Source: Flaveria trinervia (taxonomy: Eukaryota; Streptophyta; Magnoliopsida; Asterales; Asteraceae). From it: DNA of 64,000 bases. Where the stretch lies: the NCBI GenBank assembly GCA_025506515.1, contig CM046447.1:87702852-87766851 (forward strand), read 5' to 3'. The position numbers and the translations under genes are program-made. Of the stretch, positions 50,251 through 61,110 are shown one piece after another. Every line of letters begins with the position of its first letter. Position 1 is the first letter of the stretch. Under the pieces are notes generated by a model. That model did no database searches. It was given only the letters and a program-made list of their open reading frames with translations, and was not told where the DNA came from.

Positions 50251-50624
50251 CTCATAATTGTTCCTGTGAAATAGATGTGTTTGCATTGTCATACCTAGTA
50301 TTATATGGTGGTGGTCATGTGCTTATGAATGTGTGTGTGATATGTGTGCGTGTGTGGGTTGTGTGTGTTTGTGTTGTGGGTTTTGTGTTATGTGTGTTTG
50401 TAGTGCGTGTTCAATTGTGTGTTGGTGATGTGTTTTAGTAGGAAGGTCTTCATGAATATATGGGAGTCATGTACACATGTAATTAGTTGAGTGTTTTGAG
50501 GTTTGATGTAGGCATGGGTGCATGGATGCATAGCTTGAAAGGGAATTATTCACTATACGTGATTTAAATTGTGAATGTGCATGTGAAAATAATATATATA
50601 AAAAGTAGTGTGAGTTTGGTGTGC

Positions 50625-50677
<53 letters not shown>

Positions 50678-50883
50678 TAGGTGCATGAATTCATATGTAC
50701 AATATTTATCTTAATCATATCACGATTGGGTTGCTACGTTTTTGTGATTAATAAGTTATATGTCTTAAGCATGGGAAATTTAATAAAAATATTAAGCCAA
50801 ATGGTTAATAGCATACAAATTGTATTTTACATACACAACAATTGAGTTTTATACATTTGAGTGAATTAATACTTGAATGTTAT
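50251..50883. other. Intergenic DNA with (GT)n and (TA)n repeats
   Basis: GT-rich low-complexity stretches lie at about 50325-50410, and a compound (GT)n(TA)n microsatellite at about 50618-50680. No gene. Confidence 0.6.
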
Positions 50884-51806
50884 TGCTGGTGAATGGGGGA
50901 TAACGATAGCGTGTATCGTAACCGAGTCGTGGAACATTAAATCGTACATTCTTTATATTTATAAATAGTAATTAATATTAATATTAATATTATAAACTAA
51001 TATTAATCCAGGTTAATCGGAGAACCTAATCTTTGGTGCTTTCGATTACTTATTGTTGTGCATTCAAGGTGAGTTCTCAACCCCGCTTTACCTATTTTCT
51101 TTGGGTTGAAAGAAATATGTGCTCTAAACAAATTTTTAATTGATCAGTATTACTGTAATATCACTTGTTTACTAGTGTGACACCATGCTTAAGTCCTTAC
51201 TTTCGAACCGTTAATATATGTGCTTTAGCGAGGTAATTCTGAGTAGATCTACTAGGTTTGACAAACCCCACCCAAGCTAATCGCGCTAGCACAACGTTCG
51301 TCAAACGGGTGTTTAATTGACCTAATTTATGTTGTTGTGACCGGTGTTCACAGCCGAGGCATTCTTTACGTTGTCAGCGTCGGTTGCGAACTTCATACAC
51401 TTAGTAACTTGTTGAGTAGACTAGCTATCTATTGATATTATTTTGTTTACTGTATCAGTTTACTATTATGTTCTATTTATCAAAACTTGTGAACTCACCA
51501 ACCTTGTGTTGACATTTTAGCATGTTTCTTTAAGGTTCTTAATCAAGCACATCTAGGATCATCATATCATATCATTCATCATTTATTGGGTTGGCAAAGA
51601 ACAATGCATTTTTCTACTCATTATACTTATCTGGTTTTGCGCGTGTTTATGCCGTTTGAATTATGAATTTATACGCTTCCACATTACTTTTCACGTTTTC
51701 ATATTTAACTCTGATTTTGAGAATTATTAATTTAAATGAGTAATTATGTTTTTATAACTGTTGTGTTGTTTGGTGTAACTAATGGCTCAGATCCTTGTAT
51801 GTCACG
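50884..51806 (+). repeat. Outer LTR, left part (split by the Tekay element)
   Basis: Shares with the 44669-47412 LTR a GACAAACCCCACC-type block, CAGCGTCGGTTGCGAA, and the CTCACCAACC.TGTGTTGACATTTTAG block (about 51490-51525). It breaks at TCACG (51802-51806) and resumes at 57177 with TCACG again. The left end is not defined; 50884 is where related sequence begins to be credible. Confidence 0.6.
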
Positions 51807-52403
51807 TGTAACACCCGGTTATTTTAAAAAGACAAGAAACGAAGAATAAAAGAAAGAAAAGCAATAAAGTCCAAGTGGAGGGACTAAAAGTGTCCAAAAG
51901 GACAAAATCTTTCAAAAGTTGGTGTAAAGGTGGGCATGGCCGCCCACCCTCACTTCACATCACCATTTTCTTTCGTTTTTAAAGAAAGAGAGCAGAGGAA
52001 CTTTGGGTTTGAAGAAGAAGAACAGAAGAAATCGAATTCAAGGTAAGAATTCGTGGTTCTTAAGTGTTTATGACGGGTTCTATCCCGGTTATATGCTTCT
52101 GTGCTTATGTGTTTGTGCATTGTGCTCGGGTGTGTGTGTTTGGTGTTTTTTTAGGTGTTTGAACTCGGTTGCAAAGGGTTAGAAAGGAAGAAACACCCAA
52201 GTTTCATTAGGTGAGTTCTAGACCCCGGTCCTACTTGTTTTAAACTATCTTTGGGGCTGAAAATGTATTAAAATGATTTTACAAAGTTTATGTATGTTTA
52301 CCCGTATGTATTATGCATGTTGGATGTTAATTCTTGAATGCTTATAGGTTATTCATGTTTCGAATAGCCATATTAAGCTTAGAATAGATAGTTTTGATGA
52401 TTA
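51807..52403 (+). repeat. Tekay 5' LTR remnant
   Basis: Aligns with the first ~620 bp of the right LTR at 54816 up to GATGATT, where the deletion junction to pol lies. Differences include a duplicated TTTGTGCATTGTGCTCGGGT unit present only in the right LTR. Confidence 0.85.
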
Positions 52404-54777
52404 GGACACTTTCCGTACGCGTTATGGACACTACGAGTTCCTCGTTATGTCTTTTGGTCTAACTAACGCGCCAGCTGCCTTTATGGATTTGATGAATCGA
52501 GTGTGCCGGCCGATGTTGGATAGATCAGTGATTGTGTTCAATGATGATATTCTGATCTACTCAAAGAGCGAAGAAGAGCATTCCCGTCACATTCTGGAGG
52601 TGTTGGAGGCATTAAGAAGGGAGAAGTTGTATGCCAAATTCTCCAAGTGCGCGTTCTGGTTGCGCGAAGTTCAATTCTTAGGTCACGTGGTAAATCCCAA
52701 GGGGATTATGGTAGACCCTGCAAAGGTGGAGGAAGTGATGCAATTGAAGTCTCCAAGGATGCCATCCGAGATTCGTAGTTTCTTGGGGTTGGCGGGATAT
52801 TATCGAAGGTTCGTTCAGGACTTTTCCAAGATCGCTTTTCCACTAATCAAGTTGACCCGAAAGGATGTAAATTTTATATGGGGTCAAGCTCAAGAGCAAG
52901 CAATCGAGGAGTTAAAGGCAAGGTTGACTCAAGCCCCTGTCTTATCATTACCCGAAGGAAGTGAGGATTTGGTGGTATATTCAGATGCTTCTTACTCGGG
53001 GTTGGGGTGTGTATTAATGCAGAGAGGGAAGGTTATAGCCTATGCATCTCGACAGTTGAAAGTTCATGAGGTCAATTATCCCAGTCATGACTTGGAGCTA
53101 GTAGCCGTGGTCTTTGCATTGAAGATTTGGAGGCACTATCCGTACGGGACAAAGTGCACCATTTTCACTGACCACAAGAGCTTGAAGTACTTCTTCGAGA
53201 AGAAGGATCTGAACATGAGGCAGAGACAATGGTTGGAGCTCATAAAGGATTATGATTGTGAGATCCATTACCATCCGGGCAAGGCCAACATGGTGGCTGA
53301 TGCTCTTAGTCGAAAGGAGAGGCCCGAGCCGATTCGGGTGAAAGCATATCAACTAATCTTGATCTCTGATGTAGTGAAGCAAGTCAAAGAGTTTCAAGAT
53401 GAGGCATTAAAAGAAGATCATCTAAACTCTGAAAGAATGAGAGGTCTGGTTGGGGAATTGAGTGAAAACACACTTGGTGTTAAAACTCGATTTGGACGGG
53501 TGTGGATTCCTCGTTTCGAGGATCTACGTGTGAGGATTTTGGATGAAGCTCACAAGACTCGATACTTCATTCATCCTGGTGCCACAAATATGTATCAAGA
53601 TATGAAGAAAGATTATTGGTGGCCGGGTATGAAGCGTGACGTGGTGGAGTATCTGAGTAAGTGCCTTACTTGTTTGCAAGTGAAGGCCGAACATCAGAAG
53701 CCGTATGGGAAGATCCAACCTTTGGATATACCGGAATGGAAGTGGGAGCACATCGCCATGGATTTCATTATGAAGCTACCACGTACTCCGAAGGGGTACG
53801 ATGCCATATGGGTGATTGTTGACCGTTTGACGAAGAGTGCTCACTTCCTACCGATCCGCGAGACATATTCATCAGAGAGGTTGGCGGATCTATTCATCAA
53901 GGAAATTATAACTCGTCATGGCGTGCCGGTGTCCATTGTGTCTGATCGTGACACCCGGTTTACCTCTAAATTCTGGAAGAAATTCCACGATGCCATGGGG
54001 ACGAGGTTACATATTAGCACGGCTTATCATCCCCAAACTGATGATCAGTCAGAAAGGACCATTCAGACATTGGAAGACATGCTTCGGGCATGTGTGATTG
54101 ATTTTGGGGGAAGTTGGGATGACCACTTACCGTTATCTGAATTCTCGTAAAACAATAGCTATCATGCCAGCATTGGCATGCCACCATACGAGATGCTATA
54201 TGGTAGGAGATGCAGAACACCCGTTTGTTGGGGTGATATTGGTCAGAAGGAATTGGGGAGCGTCGAGGTCATTGAGGCTACGACTGAGAAGCTTGAGAAG
54301 ATTAAGGCCTTCATGAAGGCAGCCAAAGATAGACAGAAGTCGTATGCCGATAAACGACATAGACTGATTGAGTTCCAGGTGGGTAGGCTTATGTTGAAGG
54401 TCTCACCTTGGAAGGGTATCATTCGTTTCCGAAAGCGGGGCAAGTTGAGCCCGAGATACATATACCCTTTCCGAATCATTGCTCGAGTAGGAGAGGTAGC
54501 CTATAGATTAGAGTTACCTGATGAGTTAAGTGGAATCCACCCGACATTCTATGTATCTCATATGAGAAAGTGCTTAGCTGATGAAGGCATGATTGTTCCA
54601 CTGGAGGATATCGAAGTAGACAAACGGTTCAATTACGTCGAGCAACCGGTGGCAATCATAGATCGAAAGGTGGTTCCCCTTGTGCGTGTACAGTGGAAGC
54701 ACAGGAAGGGATCTGAGTCTACGTGGGACACTGAAAAGGAGATGAGACAGCATTATCCTCGTCTGTTTGAGGAATAA
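52404..54777 (+). pseudogene. pol: Tekay pol: RT, RNase H, integrase, chromodomain-like tail
   Basis: Ty3/gypsy polymerase in the order RT, RNase H, integrase. It begins at the deletion junction, already in RT (TRYGHYEFLVMSFGLTNAP); the ORF from the first Met starts at 52447. RT has NDDILIYS, keeping the DD of the active site (the usual Ile is Asn). RNase H has YSDASYSGLGCVLMQ and TDHKSLKYFF. The integrase keeps its HHCC finger (H..H about 53550-53575, CLTCLQVK about 53661) and a DDE triad: MDFI, SDRDTRF, and the Glu of the QSERTIQTLED motif. A TAA replaces a Tyr codon at 54148-54150; the same frame then runs to 54777. The end VQWKHRKGSESTW resembles the chromodomain-like tail that places it in Tekay. 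Confidence 0.9.
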
Positions 54778-54803
54778 CAGGTTTCGGGGATGAAACCTAT
54801 ATA

Positions 54804-54815
54804 AAGGGGTGGACT
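54804..54815 (+). other. Tekay polypurine tract region
   Basis: AAAGGGGTGGAC directly precedes the right LTR, as expected for the plus-strand primer. Confidence 0.6.
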
Positions 54816-55479
54816 TGTAACACCCGGTTATTTTAAAAAGACAAGAAATGAAGAATTAAAGAAAGAAAAACAATAAAGTCCAAGTGGAGGGACTAAAAGT
54901 GTCCAAAAGGACAAAATCTTTCAAAAGTTGGTGTAAAGGTGGGCATGGCCGCCCAACCTCACTTCACATCACCATTTTCTTTCGGTTTTAGAGAGAGAGA
55001 GAGCAGAGAACTTCGAGTTTGAAGAAGAAGAACAGAAGAAATCGAATTCAAGGTAAGAATTTGTGGTTCTTAAGTTTTTATGACGGGTTCTATCCCGATT
55101 ATATGCTTATGTCCTATGTGTTTGTGCATTGTGCTCGGGTGTCTGTGTTTGTGCATTGTGCTCGGGTGTCTGTGTTTGGTGTTTTATTAGGTGTTTGAAC
55201 TCGGTTGCAAAGGGTTAGAAAGGAAGAAACACCCAAGTTGCATCAGGTGAGTTCTAAACCCCGGTTTTTACTTGTTTTAAACTATCTTTGGGGCTGAAAA
55301 TATATTAAAATGATTTTACAAAGTTTATGTATGTTTACCCGTATGTATTATGCATGTTGGATGTTAATTCTTGAATGCTTATAGGTCATTCATGTTTAGA
55401 ATAGCCATATTAAGCTTAGAATAGATGGGTTTGATGATTGGGTTTGAAAAGATACTAGAAACATGTTACACAGAAAGCT

Positions 55480-55910
55480 CATGCGCATAGATAAGGCTTA
55501 TGCTCCTAAAAATGCCTTAGAAGGATTTAAGTGTAATCCATGTGCCTAAACAGTAGCTCATGCGCCTAAAATTGCCTTAGAAATATTTTAAGTATAGCCC
55601 ATGCGCCTGAACAGTGGTCCATGCGCCTAGAAATATTAGTCGGATGACTAAGTGTAGGGCCATGCGCCCCAATAGTGCTCATGCGCCCAAGTGGCCCATG
55701 CGCCTAAGTGTTCATACGCCTGAATAGTACCCATGCGCCTAGAATTGGGCTGGAATTGACTAAGTGTCCAGACGTCCAGGATTCTCCATGCGCCTAGGCA
55801 CTCATGCGCCTGCATATTGCCCATGCGCCTAAAAGTTGCCCATGCGCCTAAGTGTTCCCCATGCGCCTGCATAGTGTCCATGCGCCTGCGTAGTGCCCAT
55901 GCGCTTAAGG
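55480..55910 (+). repeat. CATGCGCCTA-type array in the Tekay LTR
   Basis: At least fifteen copies of CATGCGCC(T/C)-like words at irregular 15-40 bp spacing. It is the counterpart, in the same LTR position, of the CATTCGCAT / CATCCGCATT arrays in the two gypsy solo LTRs. Confidence 0.75.
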
Positions 55911-56227
55911 ACTTAGAATATTTTCTGATTTTTGGGGAAAAAGTGTAATGTAGGCTTTGACTTGGGAGATTCCCGGGGGCTATGTAAGTTGACTTTTTGA
56001 ATTCATTTATGTTATGATAATATGATGTATGATGTGATGTATGATGTGATGTATGATTATATGATATGTTTCTTATGATGAATGTTTATCTTTCCTATGG
56101 CTTTACGTGTTATATTATGAATGAATAAAGTATTATGTACGTAAAGTGAAAGATAATAAAAGAGGAACACGAAGTAAGAATGCATGCATCATTGAATGAC
56201 AAATGAATGAAGGAAAGGCTTGCAAGC

Positions 56228-56700
56228 ACATATTTGAGGTGAGCAACACTGTTGTTGCAATAGACTCAAACATCGTGCTATCATGAAGTTGCCATGGGGT
56301 GAGCAACAATATGGTTGCAACAGACTCGGATAGCGTGCTATCATTAAAAGTGGCAATTGGGGTGAGTGACCCTATGGGTGCAACACACTCGGATAGTGAG
56401 CTATCATGAAGTTGCCATGGGGTGAGCAACACTATGGTTGCAACAGACTCGGATAGCGTGCTATCATTAAAAGTGGCAATTGGGGTGAGCGACCCTATGG
56501 GTGCAACAGACTCGATAGCGAGCTATCATGAAGTTGCCATGAGGTGAGCAACACTATGGTTGCAACAGAATCGGATAGCGTGCTATCATTGAAAGTGGCA
56601 ATTGGGGTGAGCGACCCTATGGGTGCAACAGACTCGGATAGCGTGCAAACAATTGTGCTTGTTAAAGAGGTGAGCGACCATGTTGTCGCAACAGACTTGA
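56228..56700 (+). repeat. ~61/123 bp tandem repeat in the Tekay LTR
   Basis: Units of GGGTGAGCAAC..TATGG.TGCAACAGACTCGGATAGCG.GCTATCAT alternate with a GGTGAGCGACCCTATGGGTGC version, making a ~123 bp higher-order unit (GAAGTTGCCATG at 56284, 56408 and 56530). About seven to eight copies of the 61 bp unit are present. Confidence 0.85.
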
Positions 56701-57181
56701 AAGGACGAACGTGTAAAATGGACAAAGTTAACGAATGTAATGGAAGATAATAATGATATTATCTGTATGTATGTATGATGCATGATCACAAATGAATAAA
56801 AAGTACAGTTTGATTCTGAAAGAAATTAAAGAATTGTTTTAATGATTGAATTGTATGTTTTATTATAAAACTAGTACTCACTCAGCAACGCTGACTTTTA
56901 TACGTTTTCAGTTGGCAGGTAAACGTTACTGAGGATGGCACGAGGCGGCTACTCAGCTCTTTTGGATGGCATTCTTTTGTTAATGTTTTTGCATTGTAAT
57001 GCGAACGAATGATGTTTTGAAATAAACGCTTGTATTAACTTGCAAAAGCATATGTAATGATATGAAAAGTAATTTTTTTATGTTTCCGTTGCAATATTTT
57101 CGTAAGGCAAACGTAATTATATGTTTTATGTGTGATGAGGATCCAACTATAAGCGTCTCGGGAACGGGGCCTTACATCACG

Positions 57182-57225
57182 CGCCTAATGGTAGTACCCC
57201 GTTTGTGGAAATTGAGGGTGTGACA
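57182..57225 (+). repeat. Outer LTR, right part
   Basis: The last 44 bases of the outer LTR after the Tekay insertion, ending TTGAGGGTGTGACA like 44669-47412. The hAT-type MITE follows immediately. Confidence 0.75.
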
Positions 57226-57227
57226 AC

Positions 57228-57874
57228 TAGGGGTGAGCAAAAAACCGAAATAACTGAACCGTAACCAAAATAACCGACGCAACCGAACCGATAAAACCGA
57301 AACCGCTAGAAAACCGACGGTTTGGTTTGATGATTTTTTAAAAACCGAATTTTTCGGTTCGGTTTTGGTTTTGCTTATAACAAAAACCGAAAAAACGAAC
57401 CGAAACCATATAATCAAACTTATAAATTTAGAGGTGTAATCATATAGTTATAAAAATTATTAGTCTATTAGTTACTTATTTAACTTGTCTTATCTAGAAG
57501 AGATTAAATATTTAGGTTTAAAGAATAATATTTAATTTTTTTATTTGAACTGATAGATGAAAATGTTTTATTGAATATATTGTACTTATATTTTATGTAT
57601 TGCATTTAATTTTAATATCAACTAAATTATATATAGATTATATTTAGAGATCAACAAAATAATGTAAGGCCAAAGTTTTTGGCTTAAATTCTTTTAAAAC
57701 AATTTTTTTTTAAAACTTGAAGCACAAATGGTAAAACCGAAACCGAAGTTAAAACCGAAAACCAAAAACCGATAAAACCAAAACCGAACGGTTTTAAAAA
57801 CCTAGAAACCGAAATATCAGTTTTTGGTTTTGGTTTTATGCCAAAACCGAACCAAACGACCATGCACACCCCTA
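57228..57874. mobile_element. hAT-type MITE (647 bp)
   Basis: TIRs TAGGGGTGAGCA at the left and TGCACACCCCTA at the right form an inverted pair. A perfect 8-bp TSD GTGACAAC flanks it (57220-57227 and 57875-57882), the length typical of hAT elements. Inside are many AACCG/CGGTT words that form long imperfect inverted repeats. There is no transposase; the minus-strand open frames are a by-product of these repeats. Confidence 0.88.
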
Positions 57875-57882
57875 GTGACAAC

Positions 57883-58771
57883 AACCGTTCCTTAACGTCC
57901 ACGAATACATCATCGAGCGATCCAACACTACAATAGAGTTTCACATATCACACTACACTTATATATGGTCACGATTTATATATACAAGTGTTTGAAGCTT
58001 AACGAAGATAATTGAGCTTCTAAATATCAATCCCAAGCCAAAATAACTCACACGATTGTATCTACAAGCATTGATCGTCAAGTCGAGCACCCAAAACCTT
58101 GAAACTATAAAGATAGTGAAAATCATCTATAGAGATAGAGAGAGTAGACTAAGAGTGGAATGTGTGGAAATAAGAAGAATCAGGTTTTGGGAGGTTTGTA
58201 TACCTAATTATGCCTAATTGGGTCCTTGGCAGCCTGCTACCCCAAGCTTGGCGGTCTGCTACCGCCATAAAAAAAAGGCATATTCGAATATTCCAAATAA
58301 AATTTCGCATCCTAAACAACAATAGTCATCACAAACCGTTAAGCCGGACCATGGCGGCTCAAGACCCCCATCGCAGACTATTATGCCTACCATAGCAATC
58401 CGCAATGGTCCTCAAATTCCAATTACTTAGGAAATTTCCATTTTTTAATCATTTTATTCCCGTTTCCAACCCATTTAATCACATGACAACTCATCCTTTG
58501 GGCTGAAGGGCCACAACCTGAGCTTAGAATAGTAAGATCGTCAAGTACTATAGGATGCCATTGAATATGGGGTAGTAGGAACTGAATTTATGGTTAAGTA
58601 TGGAATATTGATAGAGAAAGAAATAAGACTATATTTCAGTGGACAAATTCTTTTTAAATTCATAGTTTTTGGTCAATCCTAATAGTCGCCAAAGGCCATG
58701 TCTTACTAACACTTAGGAGACTTGGCTACACTTATAAATCCTAAATTCCTTTTAAACCCAAGGGAATGTTT

Positions 58772-58779
<8 letters not shown>
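57883..58779. other. Intergenic DNA of unclear origin
   Basis: Includes paired CTGCTACC/GGCGGTCTGCTACCGCC words (about 58230-58266) and a TATAGAGATAGAGAGAG run (about 58130). It may be the remnant of another LTR, but no ends are seen. No gene is supported. Confidence 0.45.
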
Positions 58780-58827
<48 letters not shown>

Positions 58828-58913
58828 ATATGTATATATATATATAATATATGTATATATATATATATATGTATATATGTGTGTATATATATATATATAT
58901 GTATATATATATA
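58780..58913. repeat. (TA)n microsatellite
   Basis: TA repeats with interspersed TATG/TGTG; abuts the left TIR of the next element. Ile/Tyr-rich open frames here are artefacts. Confidence 0.9.
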
Positions 58914-59679
58914 GAGTCTGGTTCTTTACAGGACTTCTCTTGAAATGAGAAATACAAGAACCATTAGTAACCATTGATTATATTAATAAATGGATGAGAT
59001 TAAAAAAGTATTAAAGTAATAAACAAACCATTTATTAATTGAAATCATAAATCAAAAGGGTAGAGATGTAAAATTGCATATTTTAGTTTATGGAAACCCA
59101 CTATTTTTAAGGAATATCATGTGTAATCTTTGTAAATCAAAATCAATTTCAAGACTCCAAATAGAAGCATCCATCGACGGTCCTTCTGGTACCTTACCTA
59201 TTAGCGACGACGAGTAAAGGTGTGAAGAAGCATCGACTGTAATTTTGAACCTTTAAACTAAAAGAAATTGATGATTGGATTCTGGATTACATATAGTTGT
59301 GTAACAAGTAGTCGAGTGTTGGTAACGATTATAGAGTAACTTTATGTTTTGACTGAGATACGTTTCAATTTGTATGTAAAGAACACGTTACATAAGCAGA
59401 TGAGGTTTGTGATGTTTGAACCTTGGGTGGGTGTTTAAAATTTTTGATTGTTTATGTTGGATTGGGGGGTTGAGGGCTCAAACTGTTGGAAATTAGGGTT
59501 CCTGTGAACAAAATATAGGGATGGTCATGTGTTGGGAAAGTTACATATGTTTTTTTCATAGTATTACAATACACTATGATTGAAACATGATCTGGTAAAG
59601 GGTTTTACATAAATGTAAACATAGAGTTAGGATGTTGTATGAATGACATTGATTTGGAAGTCTAAAAAAATTAGACATG

Positions 59680-59826
59680 GATGTATAACATTTTTACATA
59701 TATGAAAACACAAAAGCGAGTATTTTTCTAATTGTTAGTATGTGGTAAATGTAAATGTAACCTGACTATTGTGTACTGTAGGAATCATTTATGTACCTTA
59801 AATACATATATGTAATTTGAATATTA

Positions 59827-59899
<73 letters not shown>

Positions 59900-59931
59900 A
59901 TATATATAATATATTATATATATATATATAT

Positions 59932-59996
<65 letters not shown>

Positions 59997-60760
59997 GCAG
60001 GTGATATACGTACATGTATAATTAATTGCTTGTTTTGATGTTAATGTATTTCTTAGTATGCATATATGTGATATGTAGATATGAAATGTAAGGACACATG
60101 TATAGGTACATAAACGTTGAATATTTGTACATATATAATCAGTATTGGTCTGATTAGTATATGAACGTGTCAGTTTTATAACTAAATATATTGATCATGT
60201 TATTAATATTTATACTTTAATTTATAACATATTACATATATAAAAACATGAAAGACAGTATTTATAACTTTTAGTATGTGATAAATGTAGATGAAACCTG
60301 ACAAATGTGTACTCTAGGAATCAGTTATGTACCTTAAGTATGTATATGTAATCTATATGTAATATGAATGTTAGGATATTTGTATATACATGTAGGTGAT
60401 ATGCGTACATGTGTAATTAATTTTCTTGTTTTGATGTTAATGTATATCTCATATGCATATAAGTGATATGTAGATACGAAATGTAAAGACATGGGTATAT
60501 GTACATAAATGTTGGATATTCATACATATAATATCAGTAGTCAAATGAGTATATGAGCACATCGGCTTTATAACTATATGCATTCATACTATTATTAGAT
60601 TTTATACCTGAATGTATAACGTATTTGCATAAATGAAACCATTAAAGATAGTACTTTTAAATTATTAGTAGGTGATAAACGTTTATGTAAACTAAGAGAT
60701 GTGTATCGTAGGAATTAGTTATGTATCTTAATTATGTATTAGTGTTTAATTATATTCTAC
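59680..60760 (+). repeat. About 385 bp tandem repeat, three partial copies
   Basis: The landmark GTACTGTAGGAATCATTTATG (shortened) recurs at about 59773, 60309 and 60703, with matching flanks such as GTGATATGTAGATA and ACATATATGAAAACA. Copy one is enlarged by a ~170 bp (TA)n run; the third is cut short. Confidence 0.75.
59828..59998. repeat. (TA)n microsatellite, about 170 bp
   Basis: Almost pure TA with rare TAATA breaks, inside the first copy of the 385 bp repeat. Confidence 0.95.
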
Positions 60761-60840
60761 TTCGTAATTTATTGTTTTGTTTTATGTAAAAAGCATATAT
60801 TTGTGCAGTATTTACAAAGAATTGGCCATAAAAAGTACGG

Positions 60841-61110
60841 TGCTATTTTAGGATGCATATCGGTTAAAACAACTCCATTGGGCTTCAAAAAATAACCTTA
60901 TTGACTATGGTGTGTTCATATTGAGACACATCAACACGTATATGGGAAATAAAGTAAAGAATTGGTCTTGCAGGGTTTTAAAATAAGGTGCAAGGCAAGA
61001 TGATCATTTGAGAAAGCAAAAGATCAAATTTGTTTTTTTCTATCTGAAGCAAACAAGCAAAAGGATAGGGTAATGAAAGAGTCTCGTTATTTGCTTTATA
61101 ATGAATGATG
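60841..61110 (+). pseudogene. Ulp1-like cysteine protease fragment (C48), decayed
   Basis: The frame from about 60852 reads LHWASKNNLIDYGVFILRH followed by INTYMGNKVKNW. This matches the catalytic-Cys block of Ulp1/SENP-type SUMO proteases, whose usual motif is DCGVF..RH...YMG. The catalytic Cys is Tyr here (TGT to TAT). After a stop at about 60984-60986, a shifted frame continues with ANKQKDRVMKES, as in the C-terminus of plant MULE-borne Ulp1 proteins. The His and Asp/Asn parts of the active site are not present. Such captured Ulp1 domains mark KI-type Mutator-like elements, so the fragment supports the assignment of 58914-62961. The call rests on motif memory, not a search. Confidence 0.65.

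Larger units (their letters stand above)
51807..57176 (+). mobile_element. Tekay-like Ty3/gypsy chromovirus with internal deletion
   Basis: LTR starts TGTAACACCCGG and ends GGGGCCTTACA. A perfect TSD TCACG flanks it (51802-51806 and 57177-57181). The left LTR survives only as 51807-52403; then sequence jumps into the middle of RT, so the rest of the LTR, gag, protease and the start of RT were lost in one deletion. The right LTR is complete (54816-57176, 2361 bp). The pol is long and nearly open. LTR pieces look roughly 95% alike by eye, so the element is fairly young. Confidence 0.9.
54816..57176 (+). repeat. Tekay 3' LTR
   Basis: Complete 2361 bp LTR. Its 3' block (CTCAGCAACGCTGACTTTTA near 56880) is shared with both other gypsy solo LTRs in the window. 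It includes the CATGCGCC array and the ~61 bp tandem repeat listed separately. Confidence 0.88.

Noticed and set aside
57172..57944. Minus-strand frames rich in Phe, Ser and Val
   Set aside because: They are translations of the AACCG/CGGTT repeats of the hAT-type MITE.
58706..58957. Ile/Tyr-repeat proteins on both strands
   Set aside because: Pure consequence of a (TA)n microsatellite.
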